64,000 nucleotides of DNA from Paractinoplanes aksuensis (GTDB lineage Bacteria; Actinomycetota; Actinomycetes; Mycobacteriales; Micromonosporaceae), in the NCBI RefSeq assembly GCF_024137025.1, contig NZ_JAMYJR010000044.1, positions 1-64,000 of the forward strand. The letters are read 5' to 3'. Under the pieces are notes generated by a model, which saw only the letters and a list, made by a program, of their open reading frames with translations, had not been told where the DNA came from and searched no databases. The position numbers and the translations under genes are program-made. Below, piece by piece: positions 35,606 to 43,920 of the stretch. Numbering within the stretch: position 1 is the stretch's first letter; the number at the start of each line of letters is the position of its first letter.

Positions 35606-37128
35606 GCTCGCCTCCAGGCGCGGCCCTCACGGGCCAGCATCTCGTCCGACGCGCGCGGGCCCCACTCGCCGGACCGGTACGGCTCCGGCTTGGTGTTCGC
35701 CCAGGCGGCCTCCAGCGGGTCGATGACCTGCCAGCTCTGCTCGATCTCGGCGGCGTCCGGGAACAGGGTCCGGTCGCCGACCAGCACGTCCAGGACCAGA
35801 CGCTCGTACGCCTCGGGGCTGGACTCGGTGAACGCCTCGCCGTACTGGAAGTCCATCGCGATGTCGCGGACCTCCATCGTGGTGCCCGGCACCTTGGAGC
35901 CGTACTTCAGCACCACGCCCTCGTCGGGCTGCACGCGGATGACGAGCTGGTTGTGGCCCAGCATCTCGACGTCGGCCGGGTCGAAGGGCAGGTGCGGCGC
36001 CTTCTTGAAGAGGATCGCGATCTCGGTCACGCGGCGCGGCATGCGCTTGCCCACGCGTACATAGAAAGGAACTTCGGCCCAGCGGCGGTTCTGGATGCCC
36101 AGGCGGACGGCCGCGTAGGTCTCCGTCGTGGAGTTGGCCGGGATGTTCTTCTCCTCGAGATAGCCGACCGCGCGCTCGCCGGCCACCCAGCCCGGGAGGT
36201 ACTGACCGCGGACGGAACCCTTCGAGATGTCCTTGGGGATGGCGATCGCCTTGAGGACCTTCAGCTTCTCGGCCCGCACGTCGTCGGGGTCGAAGCTCGT
36301 CGGCTCCTCCATGGCGACCAGGGCCAGCAGCTGGAGCAGGTGGTTCTGCAGCACGTCGCGGGCGGCGCCGGACGCGTCGTAGAACGCGGCCCGGGTGCCG
36401 ATGCCGACGTCCTCGGCCATCGTGATCTGCACCGAGTCGACGTACTTGGAATTCCACACCGGCTCGAACAGGCTGTTGGCGAAGCGCAGGGCCAGGATGT
36501 TCTGGACCGTCTCTTTGCCGAGGTAGTGGTCGATGCGGTAGACGTCGCCCGGGGTGAAGACCTCGTCGACCAGCTGATTGAGCGAGATGGCGGTCTGCAG
36601 GTCGTTGCCGAACGGCTTCTCGACCACCACGCGGCGCCAGCCACCGGACTTGGCGTTGTCGGCCATGCCGGTGCGGGCCAGCTGGTTGAGCACCAGCGGG
36701 AAGGCGGCCGGCGGGATCGAGAAGTAGAAGGCGGCGTTGCCCGGGATGCCGTTGCGTTCGCGCAGGTCGTCGAGGGTCTCGGCCAGATGGTCGAAGGCGG
36801 CGTCGTCGTCGAACGAGCCCGGCACGAACTGGAACTGGCTGGCCAGTCGCTGCCAGACGTCCTCACGCCACGGGGTTCGGGCGCCCTTCTTCGCCGCTTC
36901 GTACGCCAGCGACTCGAAGTCACCGTCACCCCAGTCGCGGCGGGCGAAGCCCAGAACCACAAAACCGGGCGGCAGGAGACCGCGGTTGGCCAGGTCGTAG
37001 ACGGCCGGGATGAGCTTCTTTCGGGACAGGTCACCGGTGACTCCGAAGATCACCAGAGCACAAGGCTCGGGGATCCGGGGAAGCCTGCGGTCCTGTGCGC
37101 TACGCAGCGGATTGCCCACGTGGTCCAT
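35602..37128 (-). CDS. zwf: Glucose-6-phosphate 1-dehydrogenase
   Basis: A 508-residue enzyme that oxidises glucose-6-phosphate to 6-phosphogluconolactone, producing NADPH. The nucleotide fold begins IFGVTGDLSRKKLIPAVYDL (about 28), the active site is IDHYLGKETVQNIL (about 200), and the substrate Lys is in VVEKPFGNDL. The complete family length and C-terminal helices are present. It starts with ATG at 37128 and is followed by opcA with overlap. A hairpin (37174-37202) separates it from tal. Confidence 0.98.
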   Translation of the reverse strand: MDHVGNPLRSAQDRRLPRIPEPCALVIFGVTGDLSRKKLIPAVYDLANRGLLPPGFVVLGFARRDWGDGDFESLAYEAAKKGARTPWREDVWQRLASQFQFVPGSFDDDAAFDHLAETLDDLRERNGIPGNAAFYFSIPPAAFPLVLNQLARTGMADNAKSGGWRRVVVEKPFGNDLQTAISLNQLVDEVFTPGDVYRIDHYLGKETVQNILALRFANSLFEPVWNSKYVDSVQITMAEDVGIGTRAAFYDASGAARDVLQNHLLQLLALVAMEEPTSFDPDDVRAEKLKVLKAIAIPKDISKGSVRGQYLPGWVAGERAVGYLEEKNIPANSTTETYAAVRLGIQNRRWAEVPFYVRVGKRMPRRVTEIAILFKKAPHLPFDPADVEMLGHNQLVIRVQPDEGVVLKYGSKVPGTTMEVRDIAMDFQYGEAFTESSPEAYERLVLDVLVGDRTLFPDAAEIEQSWQVIDPLEAAWANTKPEPYRSGEWGPRASDEMLAREGRAWRRA

Positions 37129-37173
37129 CCTGCCAGTTTTCGGTGTCGTGCAAGTGTCTAAGCAGGGACAGAG

Positions 37174-37202
37174 GAGGGGACCCGCGTCACGCGAGTCCCC
37201 TC
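37174..37202 (-). terminator. Hairpin between tal and zwf
   Basis: GAGGGGAC (37174-37181) pairs with GTCCCCTC (37195-37202), with further CGCG/CGCG pairing inside. It lies 11 bases after the tal stop on the minus strand. Confidence 0.65.
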
Positions 37203-37212
37203 ATCGCCTGTG

Positions 37213-38349
37213 TCAGGCCGCGTCGCTCGGGTTGCTCGAGCCCTTGGCCGCTGCCTTGAGCGACTTGTCGACGCCCTCGAGCAGCTCCTTCCAGCTGGCC
37301 TCGAACTTGTCGACGCCCTCGTCCTCGAGCACCTTGAAGACGTCCGGCAGGTCGACCCCGACCGTGGCCAGGTCGGCGAAGACCTTGCGGGCGGTGTCGT
37401 ACGAGCCGGTCACCGCGTCGGCGCGGGTCTCGCCGTGGTCGGCGAACGCGTGGATCACGGCCTCGGGCATGGTGTTGACCGTGCCCGGAGCGACCAGCTC
37501 CTCGACGTAGATGGTGTCCTTGTACTCCGGGTTCTTGGTGGAGGTGGACGCCCAGAGGGGCCGCTGCGGCTGCGCGCCGGCCGACTCCAGAGCCTTCCAG
37601 CGGTCGGTCCCGAAGACCTCCTGGTACGCCTCGTACGCGAGCTGCGCGTTGGCGATGGCCGCCTTGCCCTTGAGCGCCTTGGCCTCGTCGCTGCCGATCT
37701 TGTCGAGGCGCTTGTCGATCTCGCTGTCCACGCGGGAGACGAAGAACGACGCCACCGAACCGATCTTGGACAGGTCGTGGCCGTTGGCCTTGGCCTGCTC
37801 GATGCCGTCGAGGAACGCATCCATGACCGCGCGGTAGCGCTCGTTCGAGAAGATCAGGGTCACGTTGACACTGATGCCCGCGGCCAGCACCTGGGTGATG
37901 GCCGGCAGGCCGGCGAGGGTGGCCGGGATCTTGATGTAGAGGTTCTCGCGGTCGACGAGCCACCAGAGCGTCTTGGCCTCGGCCACGGTGCTCTCGGTCT
38001 CGTGGGCCTTGCGCGGGTCGACCTCGATCGACACGCGGCCGTCGACGCCGTTGGAGGCGTCGTAGGCCGGGCGCTCGACGTCACACGCGTCCCGCACGTC
38101 ACGGCCGGTCATCAGGCGTACGGCCTCTTCGACCGTGACGCCCTGGGCCGCGAGATCACGCAGCTGCTCGTCGTAGGCGTCGGCGTCGGAGAGCGCCTTC
38201 TGGAAGATGCTCGGGTTGGTGGTCACACCGACCACGTGCTGCTCGTCGAGCAGCTTCTTGAGCCCACCCGTGGTCAGGCGGGGGCGGGAGAGGTCGTCGA
38301 GCCAGACCGCTACACCAGCGGCCGAGAGCTCAGCAAGCCTGTCGGTCAT
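37213..38349 (-). CDS. tal: Transaldolase
   Basis: A 378-residue enzyme of the actinobacterial type, which is longer than the 316-residue E. coli form. The Schiff-base Lys lies in YIKIPAT, with GVTTNPSIFQKAL near the start and VASFFVSRVDSEID later. It moves dihydroxyacetone units between sugar phosphates. It starts 12 bases after the tkt stop, so tkt and tal are one operon. Confidence 0.97.
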   Translation of the reverse strand: MTDRLAELSAAGVAVWLDDLSRPRLTTGGLKKLLDEQHVVGVTTNPSIFQKALSDADAYDEQLRDLAAQGVTVEEAVRLMTGRDVRDACDVERPAYDASNGVDGRVSIEVDPRKAHETESTVAEAKTLWWLVDRENLYIKIPATLAGLPAITQVLAAGISVNVTLIFSNERYRAVMDAFLDGIEQAKANGHDLSKIGSVASFFVSRVDSEIDKRLDKIGSDEAKALKGKAAIANAQLAYEAYQEVFGTDRWKALESAGAQPQRPLWASTSTKNPEYKDTIYVEELVAPGTVNTMPEAVIHAFADHGETRADAVTGSYDTARKVFADLATVGVDLPDVFKVLEDEGVDKFEASWKELLEGVDKSLKAAAKGSSNPSDAA

Positions 38350-38360
38350 TACTAACTCCC

Positions 38361-40493
38361 TCAGTTACCGGTCTTGTGACCGGTGATCTCGCCGACCTTG
38401 GCCAGGGCGGCGTTGGCCTTGGCCACCACGTTGTCCGCGGTGAACCCGAACTGCTCGAAGAGGATCTTGGCGGGGGCGCTCGCGCCGTAGTGCTCGATGC
38501 TCACGGGCTCGCCCGCCTCACCCAGGATCCGGTCCCAGCTCTGCCGGATGCCGGCTTCCACCGTCACCCGGGCCTTGACGCCGCGGGGCAGAACCTCCTG
38601 CTGGTACGCGGTGTCCTGCTCGTAGAACCACTCGAGGCACGGCATCGATACCACGCGGGTCGGAGTGCCTTCGGCCTCGAGGCGCTCCTGCGCGGTGAGG
38701 CAGTACTGCACCTCGGAGCCGGTGCCGATGAGGATCACCTTGGGCTCGCCGCCGGACGCCTCGGACAGGATGTAGCCGCCGCGCAGGGTGCCCTCGGCCG
38801 ACGCGTACTTCGTACGGTCGATGGTCGGGAGGTTCTGGCGGGAGAGGGCCAGGCCGGTCGGGCGGTCGTTGTGCTCGATCGCGCCCCGCCAGGCGTAGGC
38901 CGTCTCGTTGGCGTCGGCCGGGCGCACGATGTCGAGGCCGACGATGGCGCGCAGCGCGGACAGGGTCTCGATCGGCTGGTGGGTCGGGCCGTCCTCGCCC
39001 AGGCCGATGGAGTCGTGCGTCCACACGTAGATGACCGGCAGCTTCATCAGCGCGGACAGGCGGACGGCGCCGCGCATGTAGTCGCTGAAGACCAGGAACG
39101 TGCCGCCGTAGGGGCGGGTGCGGCCGTGGGCGGTGATGCCGTTGAGGACCGAGCCCATGCCGTGCTCACGGATGCCGAAGTGCAGCGTGCGGCCGTACTC
39201 GTTGCCGGGGAAGGCCTTGGTCGCGTACTCGGCCGGGATGAAGGACGGCTCGCCCTTCATCGTGGTGTTGTTGCTCTCGGCGAGGTCGGCCGAGCCGCCC
39301 CACAGCTCGGGCAGCACCGGGGCGAGGGCGTTCAGGACCTGCTGCGACGCGGCCCGCGAGGCCAGGCCCTTGGGGTCGGCCGGGAACTCGGGGAGCGCCT
39401 TCTCCCAGCCGTCGGGCAGGGTGTGCGCCGACAGCCGCTCGAACAGCGCCTTGCGCTCGGGGTTCGACTTGGCCCAGGTCTCGTACTTGGTGTTCCACTC
39501 GGCGTGGGCGGCCTGGCCGCGCTCGACCACCGTGCGGGTGTGCGCGAGGACGTCCTCGGCGACGGCGAAGGTCTCGTTCGGGTCGAAGCCCAGGACCTCC
39601 TTGGTCGCGGCGACCTCGTCGGCGCCCAGCGCGGAGCCGTGGATCTTGCCGGTGTTCTGCTTGTTCGGGGCGGGCCAGCCGATGATCGTGCGCAGCACGA
39701 TGAAGGTCGGCTTGTCGGTGACCTTCTTGCCGTCCTCGATGGCCTTGTGGAGGGCCTCGACGTCCTCGTTGTACTCGCTGCCCTTGGACGGGTCGCCCTT
39801 ACGCCAGTCGACGTGCCGGACGTCCCAGCCGTACGCGGCGTACCGCGCGCCGACGTCCTCGTTCTTGGCGATGCGGGTGTCGTCCTCGATGGAGATCTCG
39901 TTGTCGTCGTAGATCACCGTGAGGTTGCCGAGCTTCTGCACGCCGGCGATGGCGCTCGACTCGTGGCTGACGCCCTCTTCGATGTCGCCGTCCGAACACA
40001 GCACGTACACGTGGTGGTCGAACAGAGAGTCACCGGTCTTGGGCTCCGGGTCGAACAGGCCGCGCTCACGGCGGGCGGCCATGGCCATGCCCACCGCGTT
40101 GCCGATGCCCTGGCCGAGCGGGCCCGTGGTGACCTCGACGCCGGGGGTGTGCCCGTATTCGGGGTGGCCGGGGGTCAGCGAGTCCCACTGCCGCAGCGAG
40201 GCCAGGTCGTCCAGGGCCAGGCCGAAGCCGTTGAGGTAGAGCTGAATGTAGAGGGTGAGGCTGGAGTGGCCACAGGAGAGCACGAAGCGGTCCCGCCCGG
40301 CCCAGTGCGGGTCGGTCGGGTCGTGCCGCATGACCCGGTTGAACAGCAGGTAGGCGGCGGGCGCGAGGCTCATCGCGGTGCCGGGATGGCCGTTGCCGGA
40401 TTTCTCGACGGCATCCATGGCCAGGACCCGGACAGTGTCCACCGCTTTGCGGTCTAGGTCGGACCAGTTGAGAGCAGGATCTGTGGCAGCCAC
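38361..40493 (-). CDS. tkt: Transketolase
   Basis: A 710-residue thiamine-diphosphate enzyme that exchanges two-carbon units. GHPGTAMSLAPAAYLLF is near the N-terminus, the thiamine/Mg motif GDIEEGVSHESSAIAG is at about 165, and YGGTFLVFSDYMRGAVR and THDSIGLGEDGPTHQP (about 480) complete the pyrimidine domain. The ATG at 40493 has a weak upstream site. It is divergent from ctaB; a palindrome and a related direct repeat lie in its upstream region. Confidence 0.98.
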   Translation of the reverse strand: MAATDPALNWSDLDRKAVDTVRVLAMDAVEKSGNGHPGTAMSLAPAAYLLFNRVMRHDPTDPHWAGRDRFVLSCGHSSLTLYIQLYLNGFGLALDDLASLRQWDSLTPGHPEYGHTPGVEVTTGPLGQGIGNAVGMAMAARRERGLFDPEPKTGDSLFDHHVYVLCSDGDIEEGVSHESSAIAGVQKLGNLTVIYDDNEISIEDDTRIAKNEDVGARYAAYGWDVRHVDWRKGDPSKGSEYNEDVEALHKAIEDGKKVTDKPTFIVLRTIIGWPAPNKQNTGKIHGSALGADEVAATKEVLGFDPNETFAVAEDVLAHTRTVVERGQAAHAEWNTKYETWAKSNPERKALFERLSAHTLPDGWEKALPEFPADPKGLASRAASQQVLNALAPVLPELWGGSADLAESNNTTMKGEPSFIPAEYATKAFPGNEYGRTLHFGIREHGMGSVLNGITAHGRTRPYGGTFLVFSDYMRGAVRLSALMKLPVIYVWTHDSIGLGEDGPTHQPIETLSALRAIVGLDIVRPADANETAYAWRGAIEHNDRPTGLALSRQNLPTIDRTKYASAEGTLRGGYILSEASGGEPKVILIGTGSEVQYCLTAQERLEAEGTPTRVVSMPCLEWFYEQDTAYQQEVLPRGVKARVTVEAGIRQSWDRILGEAGEPVSIEHYGASAPAKILFEQFGFTADNVVAKANAALAKVGEITGHKTGN

Positions 40494-40526
40494 GTCGGTT
40501 GTGCTCCTCGGGGCATGGTTTCGGTA

Positions 40527-40542
40527 AACCTCTTTTGAGGTT
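40527..40542. promoter_or_regulatory. Palindrome in the tkt-ctaB divergent region
   Basis: AACCTCTTTTGAGGTT is a perfect palindrome 34 bases before tkt; a related TTAAACCCTCG follows at about 40561. The pair could be an operator for tkt. The rest of the 255-bp region shows no gene. Confidence 0.4.
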
Positions 40543-40748
40543 GACCCTATCCACTTCGGTTAAACCCTCGCCCGGGGAACGCCCGAGGCCCATACGCTGA
40601 GAGCGGACACGCGACGTGTGACGCCGTGCACCCGATGTGGGTCGCCGGAGCAGCGCAGATGGCTGAGCGTAGGCTGTCCGGGCGTGCCGCCGGCCGGGCC
40701 GGCAGGGGCCGTGAGTTGGCTGGTGCCGAAGCCGGAAGGTGGCTGTCC

Positions 40749-41720
40749 GTGAGCATGATCACCGAGCGTCCCGTCCCTGGACGGGCGGTCGGCGTTACGG
40801 AGCGCACCGCGGACGCGGTTCGCCCCGAAGCGCGTCTCGATCTCGTAGGCCTGCTGCGCGCCTACCTGGCGCTGTGCAAGCCGCAGATCGTCGAACTGCT
40901 CCTGGTGACCACCGTCCCGACCATGATGGTCGCGGCCGGCGGGTGGCCTGACCTGCGCACACTCGCCGTGGTGCTGATCGGCGGGGCGATGGCGGGCGGG
41001 GCCGCGAGCGCGCTCAACTGCTACATCGACCGCGACATCGACCAGGTCATGCGGCGGACCAAGCGGCGGCCGCTGCCGGCCAACGCCGTCACTCCGCGTT
41101 CGGTGCTGATCTTCGGTCTGACCATGGCCGTGATTTCCGTCGCGCTGATGGCCGTCTTCACCAACTGGCTGGCCACGGCCCTCACCGCTGCCGCGATCTT
41201 CTACTACGACGTGGTCTACACGCTGTGGCTGAAGCGGCGCACCCCGGCCAACACGTTCTGGGGCGGCATCTGCGGCTCGGCCCCCGTGATCATCGGCTGG
41301 GCCGCCGTCACGGGCACGGTGTCGCCGCTGGCCTGGGCGCTTTTTGCGGTTGTCTTCTTTTGGCAGATGCCGCACTTCTATGCGCTCGCCATCAAGTACA
41401 AGGACGACTACGCCCGCGCCGGCATCCCGATGCTGCCGGTCGTGCGCTCGGCCGGCCGGGTCAACTTCGAGATCATCTTCTTCACGGTGCTCACGCTGGC
41501 CTCCTCGTTCGCGGTCTGGCCGCTCGGGGCGTCGATGGGCATGGGCCTGATCTACGGCATCACGGCGGCCGTGGTCGGGCTGGCCTTCCTGGTCGAGGCG
41601 GCGCTGCTGGTCAAGCGGTCCCGGGCCGGCGAGCCGACCAAGCCGATGCGGCTGTTCCACTGGTCCATCACCTACCTGACGATCCTGTTCATCGCCGTGG
41701 CGGTGGACGCGCTCGTCTGA
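40749..41720 (+). CDS. ctaB: Protoheme IX farnesyltransferase (haem O synthase)
   Basis: A 323-residue polytopic UbiA-family enzyme that adds a farnesyl group to haem B. Motif I is NCYIDRDIDQVMRRTKRRPLP (N-x-x-x-D-x-x-x-D), and motif II DDYARAGIPMLPVV contains the second Asp-rich site. About nine hydrophobic helices are seen. The GTG at 40749 is preceded by GGAAGG; an ATG at 40755 is possible. It is divergent from tkt, as in many actinobacteria, and pairs functionally with ctaA (3.2 kb downstream) for haem A. Confidence 0.95.
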   Translation: MSMITERPVPGRAVGVTERTADAVRPEARLDLVGLLRAYLALCKPQIVELLLVTTVPTMMVAAGGWPDLRTLAVVLIGGAMAGGAASALNCYIDRDIDQVMRRTKRRPLPANAVTPRSVLIFGLTMAVISVALMAVFTNWLATALTAAAIFYYDVVYTLWLKRRTPANTFWGGICGSAPVIIGWAAVTGTVSPLAWALFAVVFFWQMPHFYALAIKYKDDYARAGIPMLPVVRSAGRVNFEIIFFTVLTLASSFAVWPLGASMGMGLIYGITAAVVGLAFLVEAALLVKRSRAGEPTKPMRLFHWSITYLTILFIAVAVDALV

Positions 41721-41738
41721 GCCGCCCGCTGCCTCGCC

Positions 41739-41772
41739 GCGCGCCCGCCCGCCTCTCGCGGGACGGGCGCGC
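41739..41772 (+). terminator. Hairpin terminator after ctaB
   Basis: GCGCGCCCG (41739-41747) pairs with CGGGCGCGC (41764-41772), with an inner CCCGC/GCGGG pairing, followed by CTCATTGTTG. The remaining 41773-42088 has no supported gene apart from the promoter of the next one. Confidence 0.65.
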
Positions 41773-42088
41773 CTCATTGTTGCGTCACGGGGCGTGCCAC
41801 TTTTCCGGGCGGGGCGCAAGGCCGCAGGTGCGTCGTAGCGGGGTTCGGGTGCTCCGGGGCCGTCGCGAATCTTCGGCCCAGGGTCACCGGCGTCGCACAA
41901 CGCGACCGAATTCGCCCCATTCTCGGTTACGCAAGGTCACTCAATAGATGGAAACCTGTGGATGCGGGCAATTCGGGCAATTTAGTTCTATTGCTACGGG
42001 TCCAAGGGTTAAACCCGCAGGTAATTCCCCTCACAAAAGGCAGGCGAGGGTACTTGCCCCGGCCCACGAGGTGCTTACTCTTCCCTTC

Positions 42089-42382
42089 ATGGCTCAAGGT
42101 TCCGATACGACACTGACCGCGGGGATCAAGTCCTTCGCCGCCGGCCACGGTGGTGCCAAGGCGGTCATCGAGTACGTCGGCAAGCGTGGTGCCCGCATCG
42201 TTCTCGTCGGTGAGGACGGCGAGTGGTCCGACCAGTTCGCCGACGACACCAACCAGGCCCGCAAGGCGTGTGAGAACGCCGGCGTGGAGGTGGAGAACGA
42301 GTGGGAGCGCGAGCTCATGGAGCAGATGCGCCCCAGCAACGACCTGTGGCGCTCGATGTCGCGCCGGAGCATGGCCCGCTGA
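42089..42382 (+). CDS. Small conserved-type hypothetical protein, probably leaderless
   Basis: A 97-residue soluble, acidic protein with no recognised motif: LTAGIKSFAAGHGGAKAVIEYVG, then RIVLVGEDGEWSDQFADD, and a basic C-terminus RSMSRRSMAR. The codon use is like that of its neighbours. There is no ribosome-binding site in front of the ATG. TTGCCC (42054-42059), a 16-base spacer and TACTCT (42076-42081) form a good promoter whose start would fall at or just before the ATG, so translation is probably leaderless. Two bases after its stop the ATP-grasp gene begins, so both may be one transcript. Confidence 0.7.
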   Translation: MAQGSDTTLTAGIKSFAAGHGGAKAVIEYVGKRGARIVLVGEDGEWSDQFADDTNQARKACENAGVEVENEWERELMEQMRPSNDLWRSMSRRSMAR

Positions 42383-42383
42383 G

Positions 42384-43289
42384 TTGACTTCGACCACCGA
42401 CCCTGCGACCCGGGAGCGATCCCGGGTCGCTCTCGTTACGTGCGACCTCTTCCCGGACCTGTGGGAGGACGACCACCCGCTGCGCGACACCCTGCGGGCC
42501 CGTGGCGCGGAGGTGGACGTCGTCCCGTGGGACGCGGCCGGGGTCGACTGGGCGGCGTACGACGTGGCGGTGATCCGGTCGCCGTGGGACTACGTCGCCC
42601 GCCGCGACAGCTTCGTGGCCTGGGCGCACAGCGTTCCCAAGCTGCTCAACCCGGCCGACGTGCTCGAGTGGAACACCGATAAGCGCTACCTGACCGAGCT
42701 GGCCGGGGCCGGGCTGCCGGTCACCCCGACCGACTTCGTGGCGCCGGGCGAGACGTGGACGCCGCCCGCGGCCGGTGAATGGGTCGTGAAGCCCACGGTC
42801 AGCGCGGGCAGCCAGGACACCGGTCGTTACCACCTGCCGGCCCGGTCGGCTCAGGCCGAGGCGCACGTGGCCCGGTTGAATGCCGCCGGGCGTACGGCGA
42901 TGATCCAGCCTTATCTGGCCGCGGTCGACGAGGTGGGGGAGACCGCGCTGATCTTCCTGCCGGATGCGCGCGGTGACCTGTCCTACAGTCACGCTATCCG
43001 CAAGGGCGCGATGCTGACCGGGCCCGACGAGGGTGCGATCAAGCCGGGCAGCGAGCGGATCGACCCGCGCACTCCGTCCGAGGCCGAGCACAAGACCGCC
43101 GAGCGGGTGCTCGAGGCTGTGCGCGGCGGCACTCGGCGGCTGCTCTACGCCCGCGTGGATCTGATTCCGGGGCCGGACGGTGCTCCGTTGCTGGTCGAGC
43201 TCGAGCTGACCGAGCCCTCCCTCTTCCTGAAAGAGGGCGGGGACGCGGCTACCCGCCGCCTGGCCGAAGCCATCCTGGCCCGCGTCTGA
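42384..43289 (+). CDS. ATP-grasp domain protein
   Basis: A 301-residue protein. The N-terminal part resembles ATP-grasp ligases of the RimK/DcsG type: VALVTCDLFPDLWEDDHPL, AVIRSPWDYVARR, and LNPADVLEWNTDKRYL (about 85-100). The ATP-binding Lys lies in WVVKPTVSAGSQDTGRY, and the Mg-binding acidic residues in LLYARVDLIPG and LLVELELTEPSLFL. This arrangement is known in amino-acid or peptide ligases such as the cycloserine ligase; its own substrate is unknown. TTG at 42384 is two bases after the previous stop, so translation is coupled. Confidence 0.75.
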   Translation: MTSTTDPATRERSRVALVTCDLFPDLWEDDHPLRDTLRARGAEVDVVPWDAAGVDWAAYDVAVIRSPWDYVARRDSFVAWAHSVPKLLNPADVLEWNTDKRYLTELAGAGLPVTPTDFVAPGETWTPPAAGEWVVKPTVSAGSQDTGRYHLPARSAQAEAHVARLNAAGRTAMIQPYLAAVDEVGETALIFLPDARGDLSYSHAIRKGAMLTGPDEGAIKPGSERIDPRTPSEAEHKTAERVLEAVRGGTRRLLYARVDLIPGPDGAPLLVELELTEPSLFLKEGGDAATRRLAEAILARV

Positions 43290-43411
43290 CCGGCGGGCGA
43301 CGGGTGGTGGCCGGAGAGAGAAGACCACCACCCGCGCGCAGGTGGGTCTGGTGCGGCGGCCGAGCAGAGACACCGGGAAGGGCCGCCGGCACCGATGGGG
43401 TGCTGCGTCTA

Positions 43412-43427
43412 GGACCACCTCCTTTCT
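43412..43427. other. 16S-rRNA 3'-end-like (anti-Shine-Dalgarno) sequence in a gene-free stretch
   Basis: GGACCACCTCCTTTCT matches the 3' end of 16S rRNA (GGATCACCTCCTTTCT) at 15 of 16 bases; on the other strand it reads AGAAAGGAGGTGGTCC, a perfect Shine-Dalgarno. The bases around it do not resemble 16S rRNA, and no start codon follows at a usual distance on the minus strand. It lies in the 631-bp gap 43290-43920. Confidence 0.6.
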
Positions 43428-43509
43428 CGTGACGGGTGCGGCCGGACGCCGGCGCTGCGCGGGCGGAGAAGCGCGCGGCTCAGCGTCACGGCGGTGCGGT
43501 GGATTGGTC

Positions 43510-43575
43510 GGGTGGCGTCCGGAGAGCCGTTCTCGGTGGGGATTCCGGGCCGGCGGCTCGCGGCGGACGCCACCC
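43510..43575. other. Stable two-part hairpin in a gene-free stretch
   Basis: An outer stem GGGTGGCGTCCG (43510-43521) / CGGACGCCACCC (43564-43575) encloses an inner stem GAGCCG (43524-43529) / CGGCTC (43554-43559). It may be a structured RNA or an old insertion end. No convincing ORF covers it. Confidence 0.6.
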
Positions 43576-43752
43576 CTTCGGCAGGGCTTCGCGGAAGCCG
43601 CTCCGCCTGACGGGTAACGGAGAGGCAACCCTGCCGGGTCCAAGAGGCCGGCGTGGGATCAGACCGGCCGGGGGGCTTCGGGAGTGGGGCTCGTGTGCGG
43701 CATGGGGAAAGCGTGCCGAAGGCGGCCGATCAAAGTCGGGCCGATGTTCTTT

Positions 43753-43780
43753 CTGTGGATGACACGCGGGTTATCCACAG
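43753..43780. promoter_or_regulatory. Inverted pair of DnaA-box-like sequences
   Basis: CTGTGGATGA (43753) and TTATCCACA (43771-43779) face each other; the second is a perfect DnaA box and the first has one mismatch. The pair can also fold as an 8-bp hairpin. Confidence 0.5.
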
Positions 43781-43920
43781 GGCTCGATCGCCGAGGCGCA
43801 GGTCAGCGAGTTTGGTAGCCGACGCGCATTACCGCGGACGAGCGCCCGCCAAGATCAGCGAGATGCTGTCGATCAGGGGGCCTGGATGGTCGCGCGGCTT
43901 GGTGTCGTACGGGGAAAAGC

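Noticed and set aside
38376..40457. A 693-codon open frame antisense to tkt
   Set aside because: Transketolase on the minus strand is complete; the plus frame has no motif and a composition typical of GC-rich shadows.
43412..43427. A real 16S rRNA gene end
   Set aside because: Only 16 bases match; the upstream helix-45 region and other 16S sequences are missing.
42315..43643. A 442-codon minus-strand frame that uses the AAAGGAGGTGG site at 43412-43427
   Set aside because: It is mostly antisense to the ATP-grasp gene, and no start codon lies at a suitable distance from the Shine-Dalgarno-like sequence.
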